Shown: piece after piece, positions 45,514-54,547 of the stretch
Layout: every line of letters begins with the position of its first letter
Numbering within the stretch: the first letter of the stretch is position 1
NCBI GenBank assembly: GCA_944382965.1
Contig: CALWOA010000006.1
Location: 51,097 to 115,096 of the forward strand
From: an uncultured Oscillospiraceae bacterium
GTDB lineage: Bacteria; Bacillota; Clostridia; Oscillospirales; Oscillospiraceae
DNA length: 64,000 nucleotides
Reading direction: 5' to 3'
Position numbers and translations under genes: made by a program
The notes under the pieces: generated by a model
Seen by the model: only the letters and a program-made list of their open reading frames with translations
What the model was told of the DNA's origin: nothing
Databases searched by the model: none

Positions 45514-46392
45514 ATGGTTAAAAGTATGACCGGCTACGGCCGGGCGGTGGAGACGGTGAACGGCAGAGAGTTTACCGTGGAGCTGCGCTCCGTTAATAAC
45601 CGGTACTTAGACTGCACCGTCAAGCTCCCTCGCAGCCTGACCTTCGGTGAGGATGCGGTGAAGCAGGCGGTAAAAGCCACCATTACACGGGGTAAGGTGG
45701 ATGTTTACATTTCCGTTCGCTCGGAAAGTGCTGCCGATGTGCAGGTGACGCTGAACGAGGCAATGGTGGAAGGGTATCTTGCAGCCATGCAGAAGATGGT
45801 GAGCCAATATGGGATCCGGGATGATGTCAGTGTTTCGGTGCTGTCCCGTATGCCGGAGGTATTTACTGTGGAGCGGGGGCAGGTGGATGAAGAGCAGCTG
45901 CTTTCCGATCTGATGGGAGTTGTCCGTCTGGCGCTTCAAAACTACGATGCCATGCGTACAACAGAAGGCGCGGCAATGGAAAAGGATCTGCGCAGCCGGG
46001 GAGATACCATTCTGGGACTGGTTTCCCAGGTAGAGGCCGGCAGCAGCCAGACCGTTGCGGATTACCGCACCCGACTGGAAAATAAGCTGAAGGAAGTGCT
46101 GGCCAATACGGCCATTGACGAAAGCCGGATCTTGACGGAAGCCGCTATTTTTGCAGATAAGGTGGCGGTGGACGAGGAAACCGTACGTCTGCGCAGCCAC
46201 CTGCAGCAGATGAACACCATGCTTACCACCGGCGGCCCCATTGGCAGAAAACTGGATTTCCTGCTTCAGGAAATGAACCGGGAGGCCAATACCATTGGCT
46301 CCAAATGCTCCGATGTGGCTCTGGCCCGGATCGTGGTGGAGATCAAGGCGGAACTGGAAAAGATCCGGGAGCAGACCCAGAACATTGAATAA
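45514..46392 (+). CDS. yicC: YicC family endoribonuclease-like protein
   Basis: A 292-residue YicC/YloC family protein. It has the N-terminal SMTGYGRAVETVNGREFTVELRSVNNRYLD and a C-terminal DUF1732-type helical part with GGPIGRKLDFLLQEMNREANTIGSK (quoted in pieces: GRKLDFLLQEMNRE). Bacterial YicC proteins have been reported to act as RNases. It is conserved upstream of remA-gmk-rpoZ, as in Bacillus yloC, so this is the canonical arrangement. The ribosome binding site is GAGAGG. Confidence 0.94.
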   Translation: MVKSMTGYGRAVETVNGREFTVELRSVNNRYLDCTVKLPRSLTFGEDAVKQAVKATITRGKVDVYISVRSESAADVQVTLNEAMVEGYLAAMQKMVSQYGIRDDVSVSVLSRMPEVFTVERGQVDEEQLLSDLMGVVRLALQNYDAMRTTEGAAMEKDLRSRGDTILGLVSQVEAGSSQTVADYRTRLENKLKEVLANTAIDESRILTEAAIFADKVAVDEETVRLRSHLQQMNTMLTTGGPIGRKLDFLLQEMNREANTIGSKCSDVALARIVVEIKAELEKIREQTQNIE

Positions 46393-46401
46393 GGAGGGGC
46401 C

Positions 46402-46659
46402 ATGAAGCTGATTAATATTGGTTTCGGAAGCATGGTGGCGGCAGGAAGAGTGCTGGCCATTGTGGCGCCGGATTCCGCCCCTATCAAGCGGGTGATTCAG
46501 GAAGCCAGAGAACGGGGAATGCTGATTGACGCATCCTACGGCCGCAAAACCCAGGCGGTGATTCTGATGGACACGGATCATGTGATTTTGTCCGCCATTC
46601 CTACGGAAACTATTAGCGCCCGATGGACGGCTAGCCAGGAACAGGAGGCTGAAACATGA
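46402..46659 (+). CDS. remA: RemA/DUF370 family regulator
   Basis: An 85-residue protein of the RemA family (DUF370), a small DNA-binding regulator that in Bacillus subtilis activates matrix and osmoprotection genes. [20 protein letters not shown] and the arginine-containing [15 protein letters not shown] are diagnostic. Its place between yicC and gmk is conserved across Firmicutes, including non-biofilm species. AAGGAGGGG precedes the ATG, and the end overlaps gmk by 4 nt (ATGA). Confidence 0.94.
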   Translation: MKLINIGFGSMVAAGRVLAIVAPDSAPIKRVIQEARERGMLIDASYGRKTQAVILMDTDHVILSAIPTETISARWTASQEQEAET

Positions 46660-47213
46660 GCAAAGGAAAACTGATTGTCATTTCCGGTGCCTCCGGCGTG
46701 GGCAAAGGCACGGTTCTGGGAATTATGATGAAGAAGAGAACGGATTTTTCCTTTTCCGTATCTGCAACCACCCGTGCCCCCAGACCTGGCGAGGTGGAGG
46801 GAGTACATTATACCTTCATCACAAAGCCTCAGTTTGAAGACATGATCGCCCGGGGAGAATTCCTGGAATACGATGCCCATGCGGGCAACTATTACGGTAC
46901 CCCTCGGGCTCAGGCGGAAGAAAAAATGGCCCACGGGCCGGTGCTTCTGGATATTGAGCCGAAGGGAGCCCAGCAGGTGCGGCAAAGCGCACCGGAGGCA
47001 GTACTGATTTTCATTATGCCCCCCAACATGCAGGAACTGGAACGCCGGCTGAGAGGCCGGGGTGACACCTCGGAAGAACAGATCCAAATGCGGATGGAAC
47101 GGGCAGTATGGGAAATGGAGCAGCGCGGCTGGTATGACTATGTGGTAGTCAATGACGATGCCGAGCGCTGTGCCGATGAAATTTTAAATATCATTGCCAA
47201 TTTGGCAGACTAA
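46656..47213 (+). CDS. gmk: guanylate kinase
   Basis: A 185-residue kinase converting GMP to GDP in nucleotide synthesis. The P-loop GASGVGKGT (about 9-17) has Ala where Pro is more usual. GMP-binding [19 protein letters not shown] and the lid-region arginines ([17 protein letters not shown]) are intact. It is short but within the family range. It is coupled to remA and 18 nt from rpoZ. Confidence 0.96.
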   Translation: MSKGKLIVISGASGVGKGTVLGIMMKKRTDFSFSVSATTRAPRPGEVEGVHYTFITKPQFEDMIARGEFLEYDAHAGNYYGTPRAQAEEKMAHGPVLLDIEPKGAQQVRQSAPEAVLIFIMPPNMQELERRLRGRGDTSEEQIQMRMERAVWEMEQRGWYDYVVVNDDAERCADEILNIIANLAD

Positions 47214-47231
47214 GAAATTGGAGGACTTATT

Positions 47232-47438
47232 ATGCTTTACCCCCCTGTTGCAGATTTGCTCAAACATGTTGACAGCCGCTACCTGCTGGTGAATGTGGTT
47301 GCCCACCGCGCCCGTCAGATTGCGGCGGAAGCAGAAGCATTCCAGGAAGAACTGCCGGAGAAGCCGGTTACTTTGGCCATTCAGGAAGTGGCTGACGGAA
47401 AGCTGTCCGGCACCGTGAAGGATATTTACAAGAACTGA
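47232..47438 (+). CDS. rpoZ: RNA polymerase subunit omega
   Basis: A 68-residue omega subunit, which wraps the beta' C-terminus and stabilises RNA polymerase. It has MLYPPVADLLKHVDSRYLLV, then VVAHRARQIAAEAEAF, the standard helix that replaces KRARQI in other species. TTGGAGG precedes the ATG. The gmk-rpoZ-priA order is typical. Confidence 0.93.
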   Translation: MLYPPVADLLKHVDSRYLLVNVVAHRARQIAAEAEAFQEELPEKPVTLAIQEVADGKLSGTVKDIYKN

Positions 47439-47488
47439 TTTCCTGGGAAGCTCTCTGGGAATTCGGATGATGGTTGGGGAGGAAGTCT

Positions 47489-49933
47489 ATGATTGGGAAA
47501 ATTGCTGTATCTGCGGCAAATTTTGCCATTGACAAGCCCTATTCCTACCGGATTCCGGAGAATATGACCCTCCTTCCGGGACAGCGGGTACAGCTGCCCT
47601 TCGGCCGTAGCAACAAACGTACCGAGGGCATTGTCCTGTCTGTGGAGGAAGGAAACGAAGAAAACCTCAAAACTATTGAAGCCAGCCTGGACGAAACCCC
47701 GATCCTGACAGACAAGCAGCTGCGTCTGGCGGCTTTCCTGCGGGAGCGGTACTTCTGCACGTTTTACGATGCCGTCCGGGCTATGCTTCCGGCGGGATTG
47801 TGGTTTCAGACAAAGCAGACGTTCTCTCTGACGGAGGACCAAAGCTGGAAGGAAAATGGTACACGCAAAGAAAGTGCCTTGACCATTTTGCAGACATTGG
47901 AAAATCTGGGCGGTCAGGCTGAAGAAAGCAGCCTCCGTGGGGTTATTCCCGACGAAGAACAGCTGTCAGAGGGAATTGCCTATCTGCTGCGGAAGAAATG
48001 GATTTCTTCCCAGACCGACTATCTGCGCCGCCTGGGAGATAAAACGGAGAAAATTGCCGCGCTGGCTGTTCCGCCGGAAGAGGCCATGGCCTTTGCTGCG
48101 GGCAGACCCAAGTCTGCCACATTGCAAAAGAGCGTGCTGGAACTGATGTGCAGCGTGGGAAGTGCTGCTGTGAAAGAGATTTGCTATTTCACGGGAGCTT
48201 CCACAGCCACTGTTAACCGGCTGGAAAAGCTGGGATATCTGACATTCACCGAGCGGCCGGTGCTGCGCTGCCGGGAAATTCGCCCCACAAAGCTGGAAGG
48301 ACCGCTGATTTTGAACCAGGACCAGCAAAGCTGCCTGGAAGGTCTGTGCCGCCAAATGGAGCAGCCCAACCCCGGAGTTGCCTTGCTGCATGGCGTAACC
48401 GGCTCCGGCAAAACTTCCGTGTATATCAAACTGATTCAGCTATGCCTGGAACTTGGGAGAAGCGCCCTGCTGCTGGTGCCGGAAATTGCCTTGACCCCTC
48501 AGCTGTTGGGACTGATGGCAGCGTATTTTGGCCAGCAAGTGGCAGTACTACACAGCAGCCTGGGGGCGGCGGAACGCTACGACCAGTGGAAACGGGTTCG
48601 CAGCGGAGATGCCAAAGTGGTGGTGGGGACCCGCTCTGCGGTATTTGCCCCTTGCAGCCCCGGGCTGATTATCCTGGATGAAGAACAGGAACATTCCTAT
48701 AAATCGGAAAATTCCCCCCGGTACTCTGCCAAGGAAGTGGCCATCTTCCGTGGTGCCAAGGAACAGGCCCTGGTGCTGCTTGGTTCTGCCACTCCCTCAA
48801 TTGAGAGTATGTACCGGGCGAAAAACGGCGATTATCGCCTGTATACCCTGAAAGAACGCTTCAACGGCCGCCCGCTGCCGGAAGTGGAAATAGTAGATAT
48901 GCGGGAAGAACTGAAATTGGGTAACGACCTATCCCTGAGCATCCCCCTGCGGCAGGCTTTGGTAGATACCCGGCAGGCAGGAAAGCAGACCATTTTGCTG
49001 CTGAACCGCCGGGGCAATAGTCGGGCGCTGGTGTGTGTGGACTGCCGCAAGACACCGGAATGTCCCCGATGCAGCGTACGCATGACCTACCACAGCGCCA
49101 ATGGACGGCTGATGTGCCATTACTGCGGGCACTCCCAGCCGGTGCCGGAGCGGTGCCCTGCCTGCGGCGGACCACTGAAAACCATCGGCACAGGAACCCA
49201 GAAGGTGCAGCAGGAACTGCAGTATCTGTTTCCGGAAATGGAAACCATTCGGATGGACACGGATACCGTCAGTGCGGTGAATACCCACGAGAAAATCCTG
49301 GAGCGTTTTCAGAAGGAACAGATTCCGGTACTCATTGGCACCCAGATGGTTGCCAAAGGACTGAATCTTCCCAATGTAACCCTAGTTGGCGTGCTGGATG
49401 CGGATTTGAGCCTGTATACTGGCGGTTACCGGGCAGGGGAGACAACCTTTAACATGCTGACCCAGGTCGTGGGACGGGCAGGGCGAGGAGATACGCCAGG
49501 CCGGGCCATGATTCAGACACTGGTTCCGGAACACCAGGTGATCCAGCTGGCATCCCGGCAGGATTATCAGGGGTTTTATGATTTGGAAATTAATCTGCGC
49601 CGGGTGCAAAACGCACCGCCTTTTTCCGACATTGCCAGTCTGGTGCTAATCGGACAGGAAGAAGTAGCAGTACTCCGGGGAGCGGCAAAGCTCCGGGACA
49701 GCCTGATTGCCTGTCTGCGCCAGCCGGCCTTTCAGCAGGAGCATTGCACAGTTTTGGGACCGGCACCCTGTACGGTGCCGAAAATCAACTACCATTTTCG
49801 CTACCAGCTGACATTGCGCTGCCGGATGACCAGGCAGCTGCGGCAGCTGCTGGCCTATCTTCTGGTGCAGTTTAGTAAGGATAAAGCAAACAAAGGCGTC
49901 AACGCTTTTGTGGATGTGAACGGATTTGACTAA
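47489..49933 (+). CDS. priA: primosomal protein N' (PriA helicase)
   Basis: An 814-residue 3'-to-5' helicase that restarts stalled replication forks. The N-terminal DNA-binding domain (FAIDKPYSYRIPENMTLLPG) comes first. The helicase core has Walker A GVTGSGKTSVY, motif II DEEQ (DEEH in many orthologues), LGSATPS, and GTQMVAKGLNLPNVTLVG. An inserted double zinc site lies at CVDCRKTPECPRC and CHYCGHSQPVPERCPACGG. All eight cysteines are present. The ATG at 47489 follows GGGGAGG; TTG at 47474 is in frame but lacks a site. Length fits the clostridial form. Confidence 0.96.
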   Translation: MIGKIAVSAANFAIDKPYSYRIPENMTLLPGQRVQLPFGRSNKRTEGIVLSVEEGNEENLKTIEASLDETPILTDKQLRLAAFLRERYFCTFYDAVRAMLPAGLWFQTKQTFSLTEDQSWKENGTRKESALTILQTLENLGGQAEESSLRGVIPDEEQLSEGIAYLLRKKWISSQTDYLRRLGDKTEKIAALAVPPEEAMAFAAGRPKSATLQKSVLELMCSVGSAAVKEICYFTGASTATVNRLEKLGYLTFTERPVLRCREIRPTKLEGPLILNQDQQSCLEGLCRQMEQPNPGVALLHGVTGSGKTSVYIKLIQLCLELGRSALLLVPEIALTPQLLGLMAAYFGQQVAVLHSSLGAAERYDQWKRVRSGDAKVVVGTRSAVFAPCSPGLIILDEEQEHSYKSENSPRYSAKEVAIFRGAKEQALVLLGSATPSIESMYRAKNGDYRLYTLKERFNGRPLPEVEIVDMREELKLGNDLSLSIPLRQALVDTRQAGKQTILLLNRRGNSRALVCVDCRKTPECPRCSVRMTYHSANGRLMCHYCGHSQPVPERCPACGGPLKTIGTGTQKVQQELQYLFPEMETIRMDTDTVSAVNTHEKILERFQKEQIPVLIGTQMVAKGLNLPNVTLVGVLDADLSLYTGGYRAGETTFNMLTQVVGRAGRGDTPGRAMIQTLVPEHQVIQLASRQDYQGFYDLEINLRRVQNAPPFSDIASLVLIGQEEVAVLRGAAKLRDSLIACLRQPAFQQEHCTVLGPAPCTVPKINYHFRYQLTLRCRMTRQLRQLLAYLLVQFSKDKANKGVNAFVDVNGFD

Positions 49934-49950
49934 TAAAGAGAGGTTGCGCT

Positions 49951-50430
49951 ATGGGACTGCGTAAGATTTTGACGGATAAGGAACCGGCACTGCATAAGGT
50001 TTGCAAGCCGGTGGAAAAATTTGATGGACGGCTGCACAGACTGCTGGACGATATGCGGGAAACCCTGGAGCAGGCCAATGGCGTTGGTCTAGCCGCACCT
50101 CAGGTGGGGATTCTGCGCCGGGTGGTGATTGTGGATACCGGAGAAGAAATCCTGGAATTGATCAACCCTACCCTGGTAGAAACCGATGGGGAGCAAATCG
50201 GCGCGGAAGGGTGCCTCAGTGTCCCCGGCAAATATGGCCTGGTCAAGCGGCCCATGTATGCCAAGGTTCGTGCCCAGGACCGGGACGGCAACTGGTATGA
50301 AGCCGAGGGGGAGGAAATCATCGCCCGCTGCTTCTGCCATGAGCTGGATCACCTGGACGGCATTGTGTATACCGAAGTGATGGAGCGCTTCCTGACGGAG
50401 GAAGAGCTGTGCAGTGACGAGGAAGGATAA
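49951..50430 (+). CDS. def: peptide deformylase
   Basis: A 159-residue metalloprotease removing the N-formyl group from nascent proteins. Motif 1 is GVGLAAPQVGI (about 45-55), motif 2 EGCLSVPG (metal cysteine), motif 3 FCHELDHLDG (metal histidines and catalytic Glu). Length and motifs fit a type 1 or 3 enzyme. AGAGAGG precedes the ATG. It is adjacent to fmt, the enzyme that adds the formyl group, as in most bacteria. Confidence 0.97.
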   Translation: MGLRKILTDKEPALHKVCKPVEKFDGRLHRLLDDMRETLEQANGVGLAAPQVGILRRVVIVDTGEEILELINPTLVETDGEQIGAEGCLSVPGKYGLVKRPMYAKVRAQDRDGNWYEAEGEEIIARCFCHELDHLDGIVYTEVMERFLTEEELCSDEEG

Positions 50431-50464
50431 CATCTTCCCATTCTTACAATTTCGGAGGGAAACC

Positions 50465-51373
50465 ATGCGTGTAGTGTTTATGGGTACGCCGGACATTGCG
50501 GCAACCTGTCTGAAAAAGATTCTGGCCGACGGTTTTGAGGTGGTCGGTGTCTATACCCAGCCGGATCGCCCCAAGGGCCGGGGCATGAAAATGGTCTATT
50601 CTCCTGTAAAAGAGGTAGCCCTGGCTGCCGGGATTCCCGTATTCCAGCCGGAAAATTTCCGGGAGGAAGAATCGGTGCAGCAGCTTCGGGACCTGCAGCC
50701 GGATATCTGCACAGTGGTGGCCTACGGACGGATTTTGCCCCAGAAGGTGCTGGATGTGCCGAAGCGGGGATGTATCAATATCCACGCCAGTATCCTGCCC
50801 AAGTACCGGGGTTCTGCGCCCTACCAGTGGGCGGTGCTGGATGGCCTGGAGGAAACCGGCGTTACTGCCATGTATCTGACCCGAGAAATGGATGCTGGAG
50901 ATATCATTGACGTATCCCGGACTCCCATTGGAGAAAATGAAACCGCCGGAGAACTGCTGGACCGTCTGGCAGTGCTGGGAGCGGATCTGTTGAGCAAAAC
51001 CCTGAGCCGTTTTGCTCAAGGGGAAGTGAAGGGGACGGCGCAGGACGCCAGCCAGGTCAGTTATGCGCCCTTACTGGATAAATCCATGAGCCCCATCGAC
51101 TGGACGAAGACAGCCCAGCAGGTACACAACCATGTCCGAGGCCTGCATCCCTGGCCGGTGGCTACCATGGAGATTCAGGGAAAGCTGTTCAAAGTCCATG
51201 CCACTCGGGTGGCGGAAGGCTCCGGTGAGCCAGGACAGATTCTGGGCCTGAGCAAAACCGGCCTGCTGGTGGCCTGCGGCGAAGGGGCTGTGGAAATTTT
51301 GTCTTTGCAGGTCGAAGGCGGCAAACGGATGTCGGCACCGGATTACTTCCGGGGACATCCCCTGCAGCTGTAA
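50465..51373 (+). CDS. fmt: methionyl-tRNA formyltransferase
   Basis: A 302-residue enzyme formylating initiator Met-tRNA. It has MRVVFMGTPDIAATCL, the catalytic NIHASILPKYRGSAPYQWAVLDG with Asn, His and the later Asp (YLTREMDAGDII), and a C-terminal OB-like tRNA-binding domain (VHNHVRGLHPWPVA). The ATG at 50465 follows CGGAGGG; an upstream in-frame extension of 17 codons is rejected. It abuts rsmB (TAATG). Confidence 0.97.
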   Translation: MRVVFMGTPDIAATCLKKILADGFEVVGVYTQPDRPKGRGMKMVYSPVKEVALAAGIPVFQPENFREEESVQQLRDLQPDICTVVAYGRILPQKVLDVPKRGCINIHASILPKYRGSAPYQWAVLDGLEETGVTAMYLTREMDAGDIIDVSRTPIGENETAGELLDRLAVLGADLLSKTLSRFAQGEVKGTAQDASQVSYAPLLDKSMSPIDWTKTAQQVHNHVRGLHPWPVATMEIQGKLFKVHATRVAEGSGEPGQILGLSKTGLLVACGEGAVEILSLQVEGGKRMSAPDYFRGHPLQL

Positions 51374-52680
51374 TGGGCGCCCGGGAAACGGCGCTGAATG
51401 CGCTGATTGCCTGCCGCAGAGAAGGCGCCTGGTCCAATGGCGTGCTGAAAGAGTATATCCGCCGGGACCGGCTGGACAGCCGGGATGCGGCCTTGGCAAC
51501 CCGGCTTTGCTACGGCGTGCAGCAAAACCGGGGAAAGCTGGATTTTTACCTGAAGCAGCTGCTGAAAGGCAAGCTGAAAGATCTGCACCCGGTGGTGCGG
51601 GATATCCTCCATCTGGGACTGTACCAGATTCGGGAGCTGGACAAAATCCCGGACGCTGCTGCGGTAAGTGAGTCTGTATCCTTGACCAAGAAATACTGCA
51701 AAAATCCCAAGGCCGCAGGATTGGTCAACGGAGTTCTGCGCCGGGCGTCGGTTGCTCAGCTGGAAGAGCCGGTATCCTACGCCGATCGATACAGCCACCC
51801 GGAGGAATTGATTTCCCTTTTGAAAGCCAATCTGCCAAAAGGAAAGCTGGAAGGCATGCTGATTGCGGACAATGCGGCTCCTCAGACAGTGGTGCAGGTC
51901 AATACTCTGCGTACCACCACCAAAGCGCTCCTGGAGCGGTTGGCCCAGGAGAAGGTTTCCGCAGTGCCCCATCCATGGATGACGGATTGCCTCGTCCTGT
52001 CCGGCACCGGGAATCTGGAGAATCTGCCCTCCTTCCGGGAAGGATTGTACTATGTACAGGACCCAGCGGCGAAGCTCAGCGTTCTGTGCGCCCAGCTTCC
52101 CAAAGACGGCGCACGGGTACTGGACTGCTGCGCCGCCCCTGGGGGCAAGAGCTTTGCGGCGGCCATCGCTATGGATGGTAAGGGAGAAATCACCTCCTGT
52201 GACATTCACCCGCACAAAACGGCCCTGATTGAAAATGGTGCTGCCCGCCTGGGACTGAACAATCTGACAGCCCAGGTGCAGGACGCATCCGAGCAGGTGG
52301 CTTCCTGGGTGGGGGCTATGGATGCGGTGATTGCCGATGTGCCCTGCTCCGGACTGGGAATTATCCGGAAGAAGCCGGATATCCGGTACAAAAACCTGAA
52401 AGAACTGGAAAATCTGCCCCAACTGCAAGGAAAGATCCTGGCAACCCAGGCATCTTACATAAAACCCGGCGGCGTACTGCTGTATTCCACATGTACCGTG
52501 CTGAAACGGGAAAATGAGGACGTGGTACAGGCGTTTCTGGAAGGGCATCCAGACTTTTTCCTGGAGCCGCTGCCGCTGCCAGAGGTATTTCCCAAGAATG
52601 AAACCGGAATGCTGACCTTAATTCCGGGAGAATATGACACTGACGGCTTTTTCATCTGCCGTCTGCGGAGGAAAGCATGA
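51373..52680 (+). CDS. rsmB: 16S rRNA (cytosine-C5)-methyltransferase RsmB
   Basis: A 435-residue methyltransferase for C967 (E. coli numbering) of 16S rRNA. The N-terminal NusB-like RNA-binding domain (about 1-140) comes first, the SAM-binding LDCCAAPGGKSFAAAIAM (about 252-269), and the two catalytic-region cysteines in DVPCSGLG and YSTCTV. The start overlaps the fmt stop by one base and the end overlaps rlmN by four, so translation is coupled through def-fmt-rsmB-rlmN. Confidence 0.96.
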   Translation: MGARETALNALIACRREGAWSNGVLKEYIRRDRLDSRDAALATRLCYGVQQNRGKLDFYLKQLLKGKLKDLHPVVRDILHLGLYQIRELDKIPDAAAVSESVSLTKKYCKNPKAAGLVNGVLRRASVAQLEEPVSYADRYSHPEELISLLKANLPKGKLEGMLIADNAAPQTVVQVNTLRTTTKALLERLAQEKVSAVPHPWMTDCLVLSGTGNLENLPSFREGLYYVQDPAAKLSVLCAQLPKDGARVLDCCAAPGGKSFAAAIAMDGKGEITSCDIHPHKTALIENGAARLGLNNLTAQVQDASEQVASWVGAMDAVIADVPCSGLGIIRKKPDIRYKNLKELENLPQLQGKILATQASYIKPGGVLLYSTCTVLKRENEDVVQAFLEGHPDFFLEPLPLPEVFPKNETGMLTLIPGEYDTDGFFICRLRRKA

Positions 52681-53705
52681 ATCTGAAATCCCTGACCCAG
52701 CCGGAACTGGCGGCCATCCTGAAAGAACTGGGACAGCCCGCCTTCCGGGCCAAACAGGTCTACACCTGGCTGCATAAGGGCGTCCGCTCCTATGAGGAAA
52801 TGACCAACCTGCCCAAGTCCCTGCGGGACCGTCTGGCGGAAAACTACCCCATCCAGCCGCCTCAGGTGCTGCGCAAGCAGGAATCCCAGCGGGACGGCAC
52901 CATCAAATATCTGTGGCAGCTATCCGACGGAAACTGTGTGGAAACGGTGCTGATGCGCTATCACTACGGCAATACCGTCTGCATCTCCACAGAAGTGGGC
53001 TGCCGCATGGGCTGCGCCTTCTGCGCTTCCACCCTGGGCGGCCTGGTGCGACGGCTGGAGCCTTTTGAAATGCTGGATCAGGTTTTGTTTACCCAGGTGG
53101 ACTCCGGACTGCCCATTTCCCACATCGTGCTGATGGGCATTGGAGAACCCCTGGACAATTTTGACAATGTGATGCGCTTTTTGGAGCTGGTGAACAGCCC
53201 TGACGGTATGAACATCTCCATGCGCCACATCAGCCTGTCCACCTGCGGCCTGGTGCCGAAAATCGACGAGCTGGCGAAGCGGAAACTGCAGCTGACCCTG
53301 TCTGTTTCTCTTCATGCGCCCAATGATGAGATCCGCAACCGGATCATGCCGGTGAACAAGGCTTACCCCACTGAGGAATTACTGGATGCCTGCCGCAGGT
53401 ATTACCAAAGTACCAATCGGCGGATATCCTTTGAATATGCCATGATCGGCGGTGTGAACGACAAACCGGAACACGCTCAGGAGCTGCTGCGGCGGCTGAA
53501 GGGCTTGCCGGCGCACTTCAACCTCATTCCGCTGAATCATGTGGAAGAAAGCCCCTTGAAGCCCAGCACCCGTGCGGCAGTGGCGGCTTTCCAGAAAACT
53601 CTGGAAGGCGGCGGTGCCACGGCCACTGTCCGCAGAACCCTAGGCGGCGACATTGACGCATCCTGCGGGCAGCTGCGAAGAAAATATACAAAGCAGAACC
53701 CATAG
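52677..53705 (+). CDS. rlmN: 23S rRNA (adenine-C2)-methyltransferase RlmN
   Basis: A 342-residue radical SAM enzyme methylating A2503 of 23S rRNA and A37 of some tRNAs. It has the [4Fe-4S] motif GCRMGCAFCAST (CxxxCxxC, about 113-124), MGIGEPLDNFDNV, and a C-terminal LGGDIDASCGQLR with the methyl-carrying cysteine region. Length is standard for RlmN, and the RlmN-type sequence around the cluster separates it from Cfr. ATGA overlap with rsmB. A structured 85-nt gap follows. Confidence 0.96.
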   Translation: MNLKSLTQPELAAILKELGQPAFRAKQVYTWLHKGVRSYEEMTNLPKSLRDRLAENYPIQPPQVLRKQESQRDGTIKYLWQLSDGNCVETVLMRYHYGNTVCISTEVGCRMGCAFCASTLGGLVRRLEPFEMLDQVLFTQVDSGLPISHIVLMGIGEPLDNFDNVMRFLELVNSPDGMNISMRHISLSTCGLVPKIDELAKRKLQLTLSVSLHAPNDEIRNRIMPVNKAYPTEELLDACRRYYQSTNRRISFEYAMIGGVNDKPEHAQELLRRLKGLPAHFNLIPLNHVEESPLKPSTRAAVAAFQKTLEGGGATATVRRTLGGDIDASCGQLRRKYTKQNP

Positions 53706-53715
53706 CGGTTCTAAA

Positions 53716-53757
53716 GGAGCAGAAAAATGCTCCAAATCCGGGCAGATTTTTCTGCCC
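53716..53757 (+). promoter_or_regulatory. two small hairpins with complementary loops (rlmN-prpC gap)
   Basis: Hairpin 1 (53716-53721 with 53728-53733) has loop GAAAAA, hairpin 2 (53740-53745 with 53752-53757) has loop ATTTTT. The segment 53719-53728 is exactly complementary to 53746-53755. The region can therefore form either two short hairpins or one longer 10-bp stem, a switch-like or kissing-loop layout, 34 nt before the prpC start. Confidence 0.5.
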
Positions 53758-53790
53758 CGATGTCAGAGAGATCCGAAAGGAGCCAGAGGT

Positions 53791-54522
53791 ATGCAAAGCT
53801 GGGGATTGACCGATCCAGGCTGCGTCCGAAAGCAAAATCAGGACGCCTATCAAATTGAACAGCTTGACCGCAGTACGCTGCTGTGTGTGGTCTGCGACGG
53901 TATGGGCGGCGCCAAATCCGGAAACATTGCCAGTACCCTTGCGGCAGAGGTTTTCACGGAAGAAATCCGCCGCTGCTGGGTGCCGGGAATGGATGCAGAT
54001 AAAATTGATCAGATGCTGCGCAGTGCGGTAAAGCTGGCGAATTTCACGGTGTATGACCAGTCGGCACAGTTTGAAGAGTTTGACGGAATGGGAACTACCC
54101 TGGTTGCCGTGCTGGTTCACGGAAAGCGGGCAACCATTGTCAATGTAGGTGACAGCCGTGCCTACGGCATTAACCGGGGCGGCATCCAGCAGATCACCAA
54201 GGATCATTCCCTGGTGCAGATGATGGTGGACCGGGGGGAGATTACCCCGGAAGTTGCCAAGGGCTACCCGGGCAAGAATTTCATCACCCGGGCCATTGGT
54301 ACGGAGCAGATGGTTACCTGTGATATTTTCCACCGGGACTTGAGCAAAGGAGATTTCCTGCTGCTGTGTTCCGATGGACTGAGCAACCTGATGGACGATC
54401 AGGAAATTTTGTTTGAAGTTGTTCATGGCGTCAACAAACAGCACTGCTGCAAGCGACTGCTGAACATTGCCAAAAACCGGGGAGCGCCGGACAACGTGAC
54501 CAGTATTCTGGTTCTGATTTAG
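53791..54522 (+). CDS. prpC: PP2C family serine/threonine phosphatase
   Basis: A 243-residue PP2C-type phosphatase that reverses phosphorylation by the PASTA kinase. Metal-binding motifs in order are KQNQDAYQI, CDGMGGAKSGNIAS, DGMGTTLVAVLV, NVGDSRAY, LCSDGLSNLM and GAPDNVTSILV. All the aspartates needed for the two-metal centre are present. The ATG at 53791 follows AAAGGAG; the frame is open far upstream through the hairpins but has no better start. It is followed by the kinase gene with a 25-nt gap, the standard prpC-prkC order. Confidence 0.95.
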   Translation: MQSWGLTDPGCVRKQNQDAYQIEQLDRSTLLCVVCDGMGGAKSGNIASTLAAEVFTEEIRRCWVPGMDADKIDQMLRSAVKLANFTVYDQSAQFEEFDGMGTTLVAVLVHGKRATIVNVGDSRAYGINRGGIQQITKDHSLVQMMVDRGEITPEVAKGYPGKNFITRAIGTEQMVTCDIFHRDLSKGDFLLLCSDGLSNLMDDQEILFEVVHGVNKQHCCKRLLNIAKNRGAPDNVTSILVLI

Positions 54523-54547
54523 ACGATAGCCGCGAAAGGAGCTACTC

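Noticed and set aside
48679-48690. DEEQ instead of DEEH in PriA as a defect
   Set aside because: It is a mild helicase motif II variant and all other helicase and zinc motifs are complete.
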